The notes under the pieces: model-generated | Told to the model about the DNA's origin: nothing | The model's database searches: none | Seen by the model: only the letters and a program-made list of their open reading frames with translations | In this document: in pieces, positions 17,714-26,800 of the stretch | Layout of the letters: each line of letters opens with the position of its first letter | How positions within the stretch are numbered: the first letter of the stretch is position 1 | DNA from: Acetatifactor sp. | GTDB lineage: Bacteria > Bacillota > Clostridia > Lachnospirales > Lachnospiraceae | Direction: 5' to 3' | Assembly (NCBI GenBank): GCA_024693365.1 | Contig: JAILLF010000046.1 | Span: 1 to 57,737, forward strand | DNA length: 57,737 bases | Made by a program: the position numbers and the translations under genes

Positions 17714-18838
17714 TTATTCGCCAGAAATTGTGATCCACCCGGCATGTTTTTCAAATGCTGCGGAAAAAACGTGCTCCCTTACCTTTTCCGTAACCTGACC
17801 ATCCCAGGTAAAATGCAAGTGACCGCACAGGATCGCGCAAACAGGGGTATTCTCGTCACAAACCATGCGAAGGAACTCTCCCGTCGTCTCATTGGGCTGA
17901 TAAGCAAAACCCTCTCCCCAGATCAGAACCCTGTCATTCCATGCTTCCCTGGATTTTTCCGCAAGACTGTCATCCGCCAGCGGCGCGATCGGCACGTGCG
18001 TCAACAGTATAATGGGCTTTCCAAGGGAAAACGTTTCTTTCATGCGATCAAGCCCGGCTTGCGTAAGCTGCGTGGTGGAATTATTCCAGCCAACAACAAG
18101 GAATTCCTCATATTCCATTACCGTAACCTCTTCGCAGGAAGAGATTTCCGCCTGACCGGCAAGACATTTTTCCTTGGGGACCCCGTTTAGAAAAAAAGGT
18201 TCCAAATCATGATCCGCCCTGACGTACAGCCATGGGTGATTCATGCGGTCCAAACCTTTTTTCAGGCATGCAATATTTGAATCCGAGGCAAAATCAACCA
18301 TGTCGCCGCCAAACAGGATGCCGTCACTTTGCACGGCATTCAGATAATCCGTCCAAACAGGCCACGCATCCGCTGCCGTAGCGCCGTCAAAAGAGGACCA
18401 ATCCATCCTTTGCCTTACGACAGCAAGACTGTCTGTGGCAATTTGGTCATTTTCCGTGATCACGTGCAAGTCAGACAGATAGATCATCTTCTTACGGCCT
18501 TTCATGCCGGGAATGGTTACGTGAACGCGCTCCCAGGTGATTCCCTCGCCAAATGCCCTTAGATACTCCAGTTCCTCTTCATCCAATTTCATGGCGTCGG
18601 AGATCACAGGGTTTTCATCATCCGTCTGCTCCACAACCGTTTTCCCGCTCTCATCCGCCGGTTGCCCGCTTGTCGCATGTTGCCCGTTTTCTGCCTGCTG
18701 CCCACTTTTTCCCGTCGTCTCTCCCGCGCATCCGCCGAGGATACCCCCAAGCGTTAAGCACGTCAGTACAAGTACCATTCGATTAAAAAAAGAGGAAACC
18801 GCAGGGTTTCCTCTTTTCAAACGCATCTTCCTTTTCAC
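17714..18838 (-). CDS. Calcineurin-like metallophosphoesterase lipoprotein
   Basis: A 374-residue exported phosphoesterase. The signal peptide ends with a lipobox (LGGILGGC, Cys about 37), so it is membrane-anchored on the outside. A Ser/Gly/Gln-rich linker follows. Metal-binding motifs are in order: SDLHV, FGGDMVDF, a degenerate NH motif (RADHD), LLTHVPIAP and LCGHLHF. The start is a GTG at 18838 with GGAG 8 nt before. The first 20 codons contain a perfect 13-bp hairpin with a U-run (18784-18817), which looks like an intrinsic terminator inside the reading frame. Substrate unknown. Confidence 0.87.
   Translation of the reverse strand: MKRKMRLKRGNPAVSSFFNRMVLVLTCLTLGGILGGCAGETTGKSGQQAENGQHATSGQPADESGKTVVEQTDDENPVISDAMKLDEEELEYLRAFGEGITWERVHVTIPGMKGRKKMIYLSDLHVITENDQIATDSLAVVRQRMDWSSFDGATAADAWPVWTDYLNAVQSDGILFGGDMVDFASDSNIACLKKGLDRMNHPWLYVRADHDLEPFFLNGVPKEKCLAGQAEISSCEEVTVMEYEEFLVVGWNNSTTQLTQAGLDRMKETFSLGKPIILLTHVPIAPLADDSLAEKSREAWNDRVLIWGEGFAYQPNETTGEFLRMVCDENTPVCAILCGHLHFTWDGQVTEKVREHVFSAAFEKHAGWITISGE
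18784..18817 (-). terminator. Intrinsic terminator-like hairpin inside the phosphoesterase reading frame
   Basis: AAAAGAGGAAACC (18788-18800) and GGTTTCCTCTTTT (18805-18817) form a perfect 13-bp stem with a GCAG loop. On the minus strand the stem is followed by a run of seven T. It lies in codons 7-18 of the lipoprotein gene and 138-171 nt downstream of the 1548-residue protein gene, which has no other visible terminator. Confidence 0.75.
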
Positions 18839-18954
18839 GTCATTTTCTCCAACCCTTAATCAATTCATAGCCATGATATCTCTTCGGAGGAGAAAATGCA
18901 ATGAAATATGAACGCAATTTTTCTTAAAATTTCTTAACTTTTCCTCAAGAAATC

Positions 18955-21900
18955 TTAACGTCCGGCAACAAAATCACTTGCGGAATCGCCATAGCGCATC
19001 ATGGCGTCAAGCAGCTCGTCAAGGTTCGGGATTCCCCTTCCCTTCATCGATGAAACGTAAGACTCAATACTGTAACGATAAGTGTTGCTGACCTTCTTGC
19101 CGCCCTTTGTCGCCGTCGCGTAAACCGTCTTTCTCATCTCGCCTGCATTCAATCCGTCAAAATTCACGTAATATCGTCCCTTGTCGTCGATCTGGGTAAC
19201 GTTAGTATCATATCCGCGAAGAACGTTTGCTCCTTCCGCATCGTCCGTAACCACTATGCGAAGGCCCGCAGGATCATTCGACACGTACTTAAACTGAATG
19301 ACAACCGCTGCCTCTAAGTATAGCGATGCCGCCTCCATGCTTGCAAGCTCATCTGCTTCATCTACCGTCGCAAAGAACTTATCCTTTACTGATTGATAGA
19401 CCATCGGCACGGTTACGTCCGTTCCCATGGCGAGCTGCTCAGCGGTAAGATTTCTGCCCACCAATTCCGTCGTTTTGTAGTCCGCGTACGTCTGCGCAGC
19501 ATCACCGTAGAGCAGGATATCTACGAGCAGTCTTCGAAGCGTTGCATATTCCGCTCCCTGATAAGCTTCCTTCCCGAGCATGTTATAACAATACTCCGAA
19601 ACGGAATACGGAAGGGCCTCACCGGCCAAGTCTTTACCGCTTGCGCTGATCGCGTGCGGCACTGCCGTCACGACGTCGCCCATCTGTTGAGGTGCCACGC
19701 GGCACGTAAAGATTAGCAGGTCACCATCTTCATGGTATTCCGAGATCTTTCTCGTCACGCCATTTTGCGTCACCGCAACGTACGGCGCGTGATAGCCTTT
19801 CAGATCAGATTTTGACACTTTAAAATCAATGGCAATGGTATTATAGAGCGTTATGGATTTTTTCGCAATTTTGAGAGGGTTCTTCCAGATTGCCTTTGCA
19901 ACAACCAACGAATGAACCGCTATCTTTTCGCCGGGATGATAACTTTTCCCGTTAATTTCCCAATGATCAAATACCATTCCGTCAGGATTGGTAAAGGTAC
20001 ACTCCGAAAGCGTAACCTCCGTACCCTTTTCCACTGCGAGACAAGGAACATTGCCCTCTCCGCCGTTCACGTCATATGCCACGCCGCAAAAGCCCGTCAT
20101 GGCCATGTCAGCGCTGATGCACAGCTCACCGAAATCGGGAAGCCCGGTATCCTCCACGAGATCCAATCTTACGCCCTTTCCAGACCCAAAGGAATAGTTA
20201 TTATTGCGGATCTGCTTCCCGTTGACAAAGACCTGCATCTCGTCAACGGAAACAGGGAACCAATAACCGTCCTTCGGCGCAACCCTGATATCCAACTGCA
20301 TCAGTGCCGGATCTACCTTGAGATCAATCATCTCACCGGGCCGGAACCATTCGTACTGTCCGTCTTCATGATCGTTGCCAAACCAAGAGAAGTAATAGGT
20401 GTAGCTTCCCGCTTCCGTTCCATCCGAGAACGTGAAGACGTCGCCCTTAATCTCCGAACCATAGATTGGCATCTCACTGATATCGATCCTTACCTTTGAA
20501 ATCGTCTGGCCCTTGATAACGCGTCCAAATTTCCACTCGTCACAGGTCCAACAGTGATAATCTCCGGAATATCCGTCTTTTCCATCAACGGGAGCAACGG
20601 CCTCCCGATAGCCTTCCTCAATGTATTCCGTTCTCGCGGGTTCTTCCATGTCATTTAACAGTTCGTAGGAATGCTGTCTCGGGTAGTACTTTCCCTTCTT
20701 CACGACCTCGCCGCACTTGGGGCAGATCAGGTCTCCCGTATAGCTTCCCTTATTGTCATAACAATCATCACAATTACGTACGCAGGCTACCTGAATCTTA
20801 TATACCGGATACGTAATGCCGGAATTCGAATCCGTAGCATAAAGCGGTTCTCCTTTTTTATTTAGGGCCGGCACGTTTTCCGTTGCCGGAACGCCCTCTG
20901 CGTGTCCCGTGGGAGCAATATAGCTTCCCTTCTCGATCAGATGCTCACAATAGGTGCAAACCCTATCCCCGGAATATCCGATTTCCGTACAGGTTGCAGC
21001 TACCGCTCCCTTGATCTTCCCGTCAGGATGCGTGCAGGTTTTGTACGTAAAAGTCACTTCGATAAAGCTTGCCTGATAATCAACCTTCATAACGCTTTGT
21101 TGTTTTCCCGGTTCCTCCAGCTGAACCAGTCCGGATTTCGGCACAACAAACGCATAGACCTTACCGGGAAGGACCTCTGTTACCTCCAAATTCTGCGTTC
21201 TGGCTTCATTTCCGATTCCGGTGACGCAATCAATCTTTACCTTCGCCCCCGTAGCCATTTTCCCTTCCACGGGATCGGGGAACAGCAAAACAACGTCCTC
21301 CTCGTCAGCAATGTCAAGGTCCTCCTCATCCATTGCTTTTTTCACCGCATTGGCAATGGCTCTGGCATCGGTCATCGTCATGAAATCAGCAGCGGTCTCT
21401 TTTGCATGTCCATTGGTTACGTTAATGGGATGCGTATGCCAGCGGTAACCTGTCTTCGACCAGGTCTGCTCCAGTTCACAGATTTTGCAGGTTCGAAACA
21501 ATCCGCCGGGCTTATTCTCCGACGCATGGTTTACAATTTTCCACGCACCCCAGTCATGTTCTTCACGTAATTTAAAATTACAGCCGGGAACGCTGCAGGT
21601 AACAAAATGATTCCTTACCGTACAACCTGCACGCATGAGCTTTCCGTTATATTCATACTCATATTCATATCTGTGGATCTTGTCGTTTTCCTCAATAACG
21701 GTAAGGTCGTCATAATTCACTTCGTAAAGAGTCCCAAAATTAAACTGATGCTCATGTATCCTATACTTTTCTTTCCATCCACAGTCTGCGCACTCGCGAT
21801 ACATGTAATCCTGGGTTCCGTCAGACTTCAGCGCCCACTTGTATTCACCATATACGTGAGGCAAAAGCTTGCTGTCCTTCATACATCCGTCGCCCGCACA

Positions 21901-23601
21901 GCTAAGGACGTGTCCCTTTTCATTTCTGAGATTACTGGGCATATAAATCAGATAATCATGCTTTACGATCATTTTCACCGCGTCACTCGTCACGGAATTA
22001 CCGTCTTCATCCGTGATGACGCAGTAGAACTGGTAAGGATCCCCGTCATCCGTCATCCGGCAGGCATCATTGGGAACGGCAATGGTCAAAACAGGCGCAT
22101 TTGCACCGCTGCAATAATCAGAATACACGCCTGTTCCATCCTCCAGGCACCAAGTACGGTTGCTAATCTTGCAATACCACTGATACTGCAGTCCTTTTTT
22201 CGCATTTTTCCCATAGGCCACCACCGTGAAGGATACCGTATTGTCCTTATCCTCCACGACTTCCACGTTGGAACGGGGGTACCAACCGGCATAATGAATC
22301 TTGGCATGGCGGTCCTTCGGCTGTGAAGTGATCATCAATTTGCTTGTTGAATTGTAACCGCATTCTACGCAGATTCCCTTGGAATCGTAGGTATGCCTTG
22401 CCTTACCGGTAACATGTGCGCTGTCATCGCAAAGCCGGCAATCATGCCAGTGATAGCTTGCGTCAAAGGACCAGGATTTCCTTGCAGTTGCCTGATGTCC
22501 TTCCAATCCGCCCCCGTGAACCGAAGCCATATGCGCGTCATACGTTTCATCGTTGACGCAGACGGGCTTTTCGCAATCACAGCCCTCCATCCATGCAAGC
22601 TCGGCACAACATTCCACGCAACGGTATTCTTCCGCTAAAAGACAGGTGTCGCAGATGAGCGCCTCGCCAAAACAAAGGCCGCAATCCGCGCAAAAATGAT
22701 CCTCTTCCAGGTTCAGCCAGCAGCCAAGGCCACAGCTGCATCCCATTTCAATTGCGCGGTCATTACAACATATTTCGCAGAGACCGCACTCTTCACAGCG
22801 CTCCGCCCCTATCTCCAGGCAAGTGCCACAATCCTCACAGAAATGATCCCCGTAAGCGGGATCCTCCACGCACATGCCGCAGTCGTCACACTGGTAAAGT
22901 CCGCAACAATCCGGACAAAGACCGCAGTATTCACAGGGATCCTCTCCTGCCTCAACCATACATTTTCCGCAATTATCGCAAATGATGCAATGTTCCGTGC
23001 AATGCATTCCTTCATCAGGGCATTGCTCCCTTTCCTCAAAGCACTCATCGCACTCTTCACAGTGCAGGCCACTTTCCTTGGCGCAATCTAAACAGAGTTC
23101 GCAATTCGTACAAACTTCCACACAATCTTCGCAGTATCCGCAGGAATGGCAATAGGTTGAGCCGTCTGCCTTACATCTTGCACACCCCGGGCACAGCCCG
23201 AACTCGTTCTCGGAATCACCCCCTAAGAATTCATGGCACTCCAGACAAGCCGCCCCACATTGATCACAGATATCGACACAGTCCTCACAGCGTCCACAGA
23301 AAACGCAATAATCCGCGCCTACTTTACATCTGCCACAGTCAGCACATGGTTTGGTTTCCTCCGAGCCTCCAAGCTCCTCATGACAATCAAGACAAACTTC
23401 GCCACAGCGATCGCATATGTCAATGCAATCCTCGCATTTTCCGCAAACCATGCAGAAATCGCAATCCTTCCGCTCTTCACAACCTTTGCAGTAATGATCA
23501 TCTGCCCGAACCTCCGGCATGGAAAATGCCAGAATCGCCAAAATCACGCTGAGCATAAAGTAAAGTATCCCGGCAAACGTCTTTTTCTTTCTCCCTCTCA
23601 C
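18955..23601 (-). CDS. Large secreted protein with a cysteine-rich N-terminal repeat region
   Basis: A 1548-residue exported protein. The signal peptide is residues 1-33 (GILYFMLSVILAILAFSMPE). Residues 38-348 hold about 72 Cys arranged as CxxC clusters in degenerate repeats of about 50 residues (CGKCEDCIDICDRCGEVC, then CGRCEDCVDICDQCGAAC). An Ig-like region follows at about 430-560. Later come separate CxxC/PTGH modules, an InlB/Listeria-Bacteroides-type repeat (FDHWEINGKSYHPGEKI) and a 300-residue C-terminal domain. The C-terminus has no LPXTG or membrane anchor. The start is GTG after GGAGGTAAAGAA. The Cys-rich part could bind many metal ions or be disulfide-linked. A binding or surface-scaffold role is inference. 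Confidence 0.85.
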   Translation of the reverse strand: MRGRKKKTFAGILYFMLSVILAILAFSMPEVRADDHYCKGCEERKDCDFCMVCGKCEDCIDICDRCGEVCLDCHEELGGSEETKPCADCGRCKVGADYCVFCGRCEDCVDICDQCGAACLECHEFLGGDSENEFGLCPGCARCKADGSTYCHSCGYCEDCVEVCTNCELCLDCAKESGLHCEECDECFEEREQCPDEGMHCTEHCIICDNCGKCMVEAGEDPCEYCGLCPDCCGLYQCDDCGMCVEDPAYGDHFCEDCGTCLEIGAERCEECGLCEICCNDRAIEMGCSCGLGCWLNLEEDHFCADCGLCFGEALICDTCLLAEEYRCVECCAELAWMEGCDCEKPVCVNDETYDAHMASVHGGGLEGHQATARKSWSFDASYHWHDCRLCDDSAHVTGKARHTYDSKGICVECGYNSTSKLMITSQPKDRHAKIHYAGWYPRSNVEVVEDKDNTVSFTVVAYGKNAKKGLQYQWYCKISNRTWCLEDGTGVYSDYCSGANAPVLTIAVPNDACRMTDDGDPYQFYCVITDEDGNSVTSDAVKMIVKHDYLIYMPSNLRNEKGHVLSCAGDGCMKDSKLLPHVYGEYKWALKSDGTQDYMYRECADCGWKEKYRIHEHQFNFGTLYEVNYDDLTVIEENDKIHRYEYEYEYNGKLMRAGCTVRNHFVTCSVPGCNFKLREEHDWGAWKIVNHASENKPGGLFRTCKICELEQTWSKTGYRWHTHPINVTNGHAKETAADFMTMTDARAIANAVKKAMDEEDLDIADEEDVVLLFPDPVEGKMATGAKVKIDCVTGIGNEARTQNLEVTEVLPGKVYAFVVPKSGLVQLEEPGKQQSVMKVDYQASFIEVTFTYKTCTHPDGKIKGAVAATCTEIGYSGDRVCTYCEHLIEKGSYIAPTGHAEGVPATENVPALNKKGEPLYATDSNSGITYPVYKIQVACVRNCDDCYDNKGSYTGDLICPKCGEVVKKGKYYPRQHSYELLNDMEEPARTEYIEEGYREAVAPVDGKDGYSGDYHCWTCDEWKFGRVIKGQTISKVRIDISEMPIYGSEIKGDVFTFSDGTEAGSYTYYFSWFGNDHEDGQYEWFRPGEMIDLKVDPALMQLDIRVAPKDGYWFPVSVDEMQVFVNGKQIRNNNYSFGSGKGVRLDLVEDTGLPDFGELCISADMAMTGFCGVAYDVNGGEGNVPCLAVEKGTEVTLSECTFTNPDGMVFDHWEINGKSYHPGEKIAVHSLVVAKAIWKNPLKIAKKSITLYNTIAIDFKVSKSDLKGYHAPYVAVTQNGVTRKISEYHEDGDLLIFTCRVAPQQMGDVVTAVPHAISASGKDLAGEALPYSVSEYCYNMLGKEAYQGAEYATLRRLLVDILLYGDAAQTYADYKTTELVGRNLTAEQLAMGTDVTVPMVYQSVKDKFFATVDEADELASMEAASLYLEAAVVIQFKYVSNDPAGLRIVVTDDAEGANVLRGYDTNVTQIDDKGRYYVNFDGLNAGEMRKTVYATATKGGKKVSNTYRYSIESYVSSMKGRGIPNLDELLDAMMRYGDSASDFVAGR

Positions 23602-23680
23602 TTCTTTACCTCCTTTTTACATTTATAAGAAATGGATTGAGAAACCCCTTCACATACTACTATATCAGATTTTTTGCAAG

Positions 23681-23709
23681 AAAAAAATGTGCCGATTGGC
23701 ACATTTTTT
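23681..23709 (-). terminator. Terminator of the symporter gene
   Basis: AAAAAATGTGCC (23682-23693), loop GATT, GGCACATTTTTT (23698-23709). It lies 27 nt past the symporter stop codon and ahead of the cysteine-rich protein gene. Confidence 0.9.
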
Positions 23710-23735
23710 CTCTCAGTGACATGATAAAGTTATGA

Positions 23736-25262
23736 TTACAGATCGCGGTTCTCCGGTTTTGCTTCGGGTCTCTTGAAGCATGCAAAGATCTGCTCGAGTC
23801 TGTCCTTTTTCATCTTCGGCGTGATCAGGCTGACAACGGGAACAATGATGAGTCCTGCCAGCATTGCAAAGGCGCCGCAGTTAATGGGCGACTGCAGAAC
23901 CGTCGGGAAGGAGCTTCTTGTAAACAGGTTGACGGTCATGATGCCAGCGCCAAAAATGAAGTTTACAAGAACGGAAAGCTTGGTAACGCCCTTCCAGTAC
24001 ATGCTGAGAATGAACGGAGCAAGGAATGCGCCTGCGAGGGCACCCCATGACACGCCCATGAGCTGGGCAATGAAGGTCACGTTGCTCTTGTATTGGATGA
24101 TGGCGATCACGGCAGAGATTACGATAAACACGACGATAAATACTCGCATGATCAGCACCTGCGTCTTTTCCGTCATTTTCTTGGCGATGGTGCCCTTGAT
24201 CAGGTCAAGGGTCAACGTGGAGCTGGATGCCAGCACCAGCGAACTTAACGTGGACATGGATGCGGAAAGTACCAGGATCACGACAACTGCCACCAGGAAC
24301 GGTGAGAGCTTCTCGATCATGGCAGGAATGATGGCATCAAAGCCAACGGACGCCACGTCGATGTCATACAGTCTTCCGAATCCGCCAAGGAAGTAACATC
24401 CACCGGCAACGACCAGTGCAAAAGCCGTGGAGATGACGGTTCCCTTACGGATTGCTGACTCGTTCTTGATGGCGTAGAATTTCTGTACCATCTGAGGCAA
24501 ACCCCAAGTACCAAGGGAAGTCAGAATCACAACGCAAAGCAGGCTAAAGGGATCCGGTCCAAAGAAGCTTGCGAATAGGCCCGGCATTTCAGAAACGCTC
24601 GCATCCGCCACGTTGGCCAGCTTTTCATATGCTGCCATGAAGCCGCCCTGGCTTGCAAGCACTGCAAGAATGACTGCTACAATGCCGACCAGCATAACAA
24701 TACCCTGGATAAAGTCATTGATCGCCGTTGCCATGTAACCGCCGGCGATGACGTACACGCCGGTCAGGATTGCCATCACGACGATGCAGACGGTGTAATC
24801 CAACTCAAAAGCCATGCCGAAGAGTCTGGACAGACCGTTATACAAAGAAGCGGTATAGGGAATCAGGAAAATAAACACAATGATGGAGGAAAAAATCTTT
24901 AACATTGGAGAATCAAATCTCGTGCCAAAGAACTCCGGCATGGTCTTGCTTTCCAAATGTCTCGTCATGACGCGGGTACGTCTTCCCAGAAGCACCCAGG
25001 CCATAAGAGATCCGATAAAAGCATTTCCCAGACCGATCCACGTGGATGCAAGGCCAAATTTCCAGCCAAACTGGCCTGCGTAACCCACGAAGATTACAGC
25101 TGAAAAATAAGAAGTGCCATAAGCGAAAGCGGTCAGCCAGGGACCTACGCTTCTCCCTCCAAGCACAAAACCATTGACGTCCGTGGCATTTTTTCTGCAA
25201 TAAATGCCCACGCCGATCATTACGCCAAAAAACAACAGCAACATCACGACTTTGGTAATCAT
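23736..25262 (-). CDS. Sodium:solute symporter (SSS family)
   Basis: A 508-residue membrane protein with about thirteen hydrophobic segments. FVLGGRSVGPWLTAFAYGTS near the N-terminus and YVIAGGYMATAINDFIQGIV in the middle are SSS signatures. The family couples Na+ entry to uptake of amino acids, sugars or carboxylates; the PutP/PanF branch is closest by eye but the substrate is not decidable. The RBS GAGAGGAG precedes the ATG. It stands alone between tRNA-Pro and its own terminator. Confidence 0.93.
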   Translation of the reverse strand: MITKVVMLLLFFGVMIGVGIYCRKNATDVNGFVLGGRSVGPWLTAFAYGTSYFSAVIFVGYAGQFGWKFGLASTWIGLGNAFIGSLMAWVLLGRRTRVMTRHLESKTMPEFFGTRFDSPMLKIFSSIIVFIFLIPYTASLYNGLSRLFGMAFELDYTVCIVVMAILTGVYVIAGGYMATAINDFIQGIVMLVGIVAVILAVLASQGGFMAAYEKLANVADASVSEMPGLFASFFGPDPFSLLCVVILTSLGTWGLPQMVQKFYAIKNESAIRKGTVISTAFALVVAGGCYFLGGFGRLYDIDVASVGFDAIIPAMIEKLSPFLVAVVVILVLSASMSTLSSLVLASSSTLTLDLIKGTIAKKMTEKTQVLIMRVFIVVFIVISAVIAIIQYKSNVTFIAQLMGVSWGALAGAFLAPFILSMYWKGVTKLSVLVNFIFGAGIMTVNLFTRSSFPTVLQSPINCGAFAMLAGLIIVPVVSLITPKMKKDRLEQIFACFKRPEAKPENRDL

Positions 25263-25383
25263 TTGCTTCTCCTCTCCGCTTCTAAAGGACTCTTTTTTGT
25301 CTACGTGCTTTCGCGCATAAACGCTTTAATGCGTTGCGCTTTAAACCATAACACTTTAAATTGATAAAGTCAAGAGGAATTTC

Positions 25384-25412
25384 TTGACATAAGACACAAA
25401 AGCAGTTATAAT
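25384..25412 (+). promoter_or_regulatory. Promoter of tRNA-Pro
   Basis: A fully consensus promoter: TTGACA (25384-25389), 17 bp, TATAAT (25407-25412). The tRNA begins 13 nt after the -10 element. Confidence 0.93.
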
Positions 25413-25424
25413 CGTCCTTGTCTG

Positions 25425-25499
25425 CGGGGTGTGGCTCAGCTTGGCTAGAGCGCCTGGTTTGGGACCAGGAAGTCGCAGGTTCGAATCCTGTCACCCCGA
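25425..25499 (+). tRNA. tRNA-Pro (TGG)
   Basis: Anticodon loop TTTGGGA inside CCTGG/CCAGG. Acceptor CGGGGTG pairs with CACCCCG, and the T-loop is TTCGAAT. Single tRNA gene on the plus strand with its own promoter and terminator. CCA not encoded. Confidence 0.96.
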
Positions 25500-25524
25500 C
25501 TTTATATATTTATATCTCATGGCA

Positions 25525-25555
25525 CAAAAAACGGCACCCTGGCGGCGCCGTTTTT
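25525..25555 (+). terminator. Terminator of tRNA-Pro
   Basis: AAAAAACGGCACC pairs with GGCGCCGTTTTT around a 5-nt loop, with one A-C mismatch, followed by TTTTT. It can also serve the minus-strand phosphoesterase gene that ends at 25627. Confidence 0.8.
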
Positions 25556-25626
25556 CTATTCCCATATATGATTCCATTTCTCATCCGTCTCGCGCTTCAA
25601 ATCTTCCGGCATCGTGCTTTCAAATG

Positions 25627-26133
25627 CTAGATTTCCAGATAAGCAATCGTAAAATGCAGGTCTCCGAAACGATCCGTTTCCATAATGCAATAGGAGGGCT
25701 TGCGGCCTTCCTGACGCGGATAGGAAAGACTTCCCGGATTGACCAGCCAGATTCCCTTCTCCTTTGTCACGGAGGGTTTGTGCGTGTGTCCGTAGCAAAC
25801 GACGTCGACGCCGCGTTCCACCGCCTCCTGAAGCAGATATTCCGTACTCATGGAAATGTAATGGGTATGACCGTGCGTCACCCAGACCTTGTACTTGTCG
25901 ACGGTGAACTCCAGCTCCCGCGGCAGATCGGAGAAAAAGTCATTGTTTCCCGTCACCATCTTTACGGGACAGGAGACAGCCTGCTCCAATGCATATTCGC
26001 TCCCCTCAATGTCGCCGCAATGGATGACCATGTCCGGCTGATGGATTTCCATCACCTTAAAATAGTTTTCATTTCTTCTGTGGGTGTCACTTACAATAAT
26101 GACCTTCACCGTAGCTTCCGCCTTTCGTACCAT
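25627..26133 (-). CDS. YfcE/MJ0936-type metallophosphoesterase
   Basis: A 160-168-residue cytosolic phosphodiesterase of the calcineurin superfamily. Metal motifs are complete: VSDTHRR, HCGDIEG, TGNNDFF, VTHGHTHY and YGHTHKP, and the length is typical of YfcE. An ATG at 26133 is poorly supplied with an RBS. A GTG at 26109 gives VKVIIVSDTH, the normal family N-terminus, and follows AAAGGCGGAAG, so the true start may be 26109. It is the third gene of an operon with the THUMP methyltransferase and rdgB. Confidence 0.9.
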   Translation of the reverse strand: MVRKAEATVKVIIVSDTHRRNENYFKVMEIHQPDMVIHCGDIEGSEYALEQAVSCPVKMVTGNNDFFSDLPRELEFTVDKYKVWVTHGHTHYISMSTEYLLQEAVERGVDVVCYGHTHKPSVTKEKGIWLVNPGSLSYPRQEGRKPSYCIMETDRFGDLHFTIAYLEI

Positions 26134-26197
26134 TCGTTTCCACGGCCCTTTGCCTTCCGCTTGCCATTACTCCTGAGCGCATCGCCGCGTTTTTCCC

Positions 26198-26800
26198 TTA
26201 GATCTTCTTCAGTTCTTCCTTCATGAGGCGAAGCGCCTTGCCCCTGTGGCTGACTTGATTCTTCTCCTCTTCGGAGAGCTCTGCCGTGTGCTTTCCGTAG
26301 GGCGGATAGTAAAAAATGGGATCGTATCCAAATCCGTTACTCCCCTTCTCCTCATATCCAATCCGGCCCTCAATGGTCGATCTCGTAATAATCTCACCGC
26401 CGTCAGGAAGCTTCGCCGCAATCGCGCACACAAATCGCGCCGTCCTTTTCTCATCAGGCACGCCCTCCAGCCGGCGGATTAGCTCCGCATTTTTTACGCT
26501 ATAGGGCGTATCCTCTCCAAGATATCTTGCGGAATAGACGCCAGGTTCCTTGCCGAGGGCATCAATCTCGAGTCCGGAATCATCCGCCATGACAATGCAC
26601 CCCTGCGCCTTGGGCTGCGCGGCCACGGCGCGAACCTTGATCAGCGCATTCTCCTCGTAGGTCTTTCCGTCTTCCACGATGTCAATCTGAATTCCTGCTT
26701 CCTTCATGGTGCGGATCTCGAATCCCGCATCCGCCAGGATCATTTCGATCTCCTTCACCTTCCCCTTATTTCCCGTCGCGAAAATCACCTGTTTACTCAT
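26198..26800 (-). CDS. rdgB: XTP/dITP diphosphatase (RdgB/HAM1)
   Basis: A 200-residue nucleotide-pool sanitising enzyme that hydrolyses dITP, dXTP and XTP to the monophosphates. The N-terminal FATGNKGKVKEIEMIL binds phosphate; VMADDSGLEIDALGKEPGVY carries the catalytic Asp; GSNGFGYDPIFYYPPYGKH and SHRGKAL complete the signature. The start overlaps the methyltransferase stop by 8 bp and has GAGGAG 8 nt upstream. Pairing with a YfcE phosphoesterase downstream is common in clostridia. Confidence 0.96.
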   Translation of the reverse strand: MSKQVIFATGNKGKVKEIEMILADAGFEIRTMKEAGIQIDIVEDGKTYEENALIKVRAVAAQPKAQGCIVMADDSGLEIDALGKEPGVYSARYLGEDTPYSVKNAELIRRLEGVPDEKRTARFVCAIAAKLPDGGEIITRSTIEGRIGYEEKGSNGFGYDPIFYYPPYGKHTAELSEEEKNQVSHRGKALRLMKEELKKI

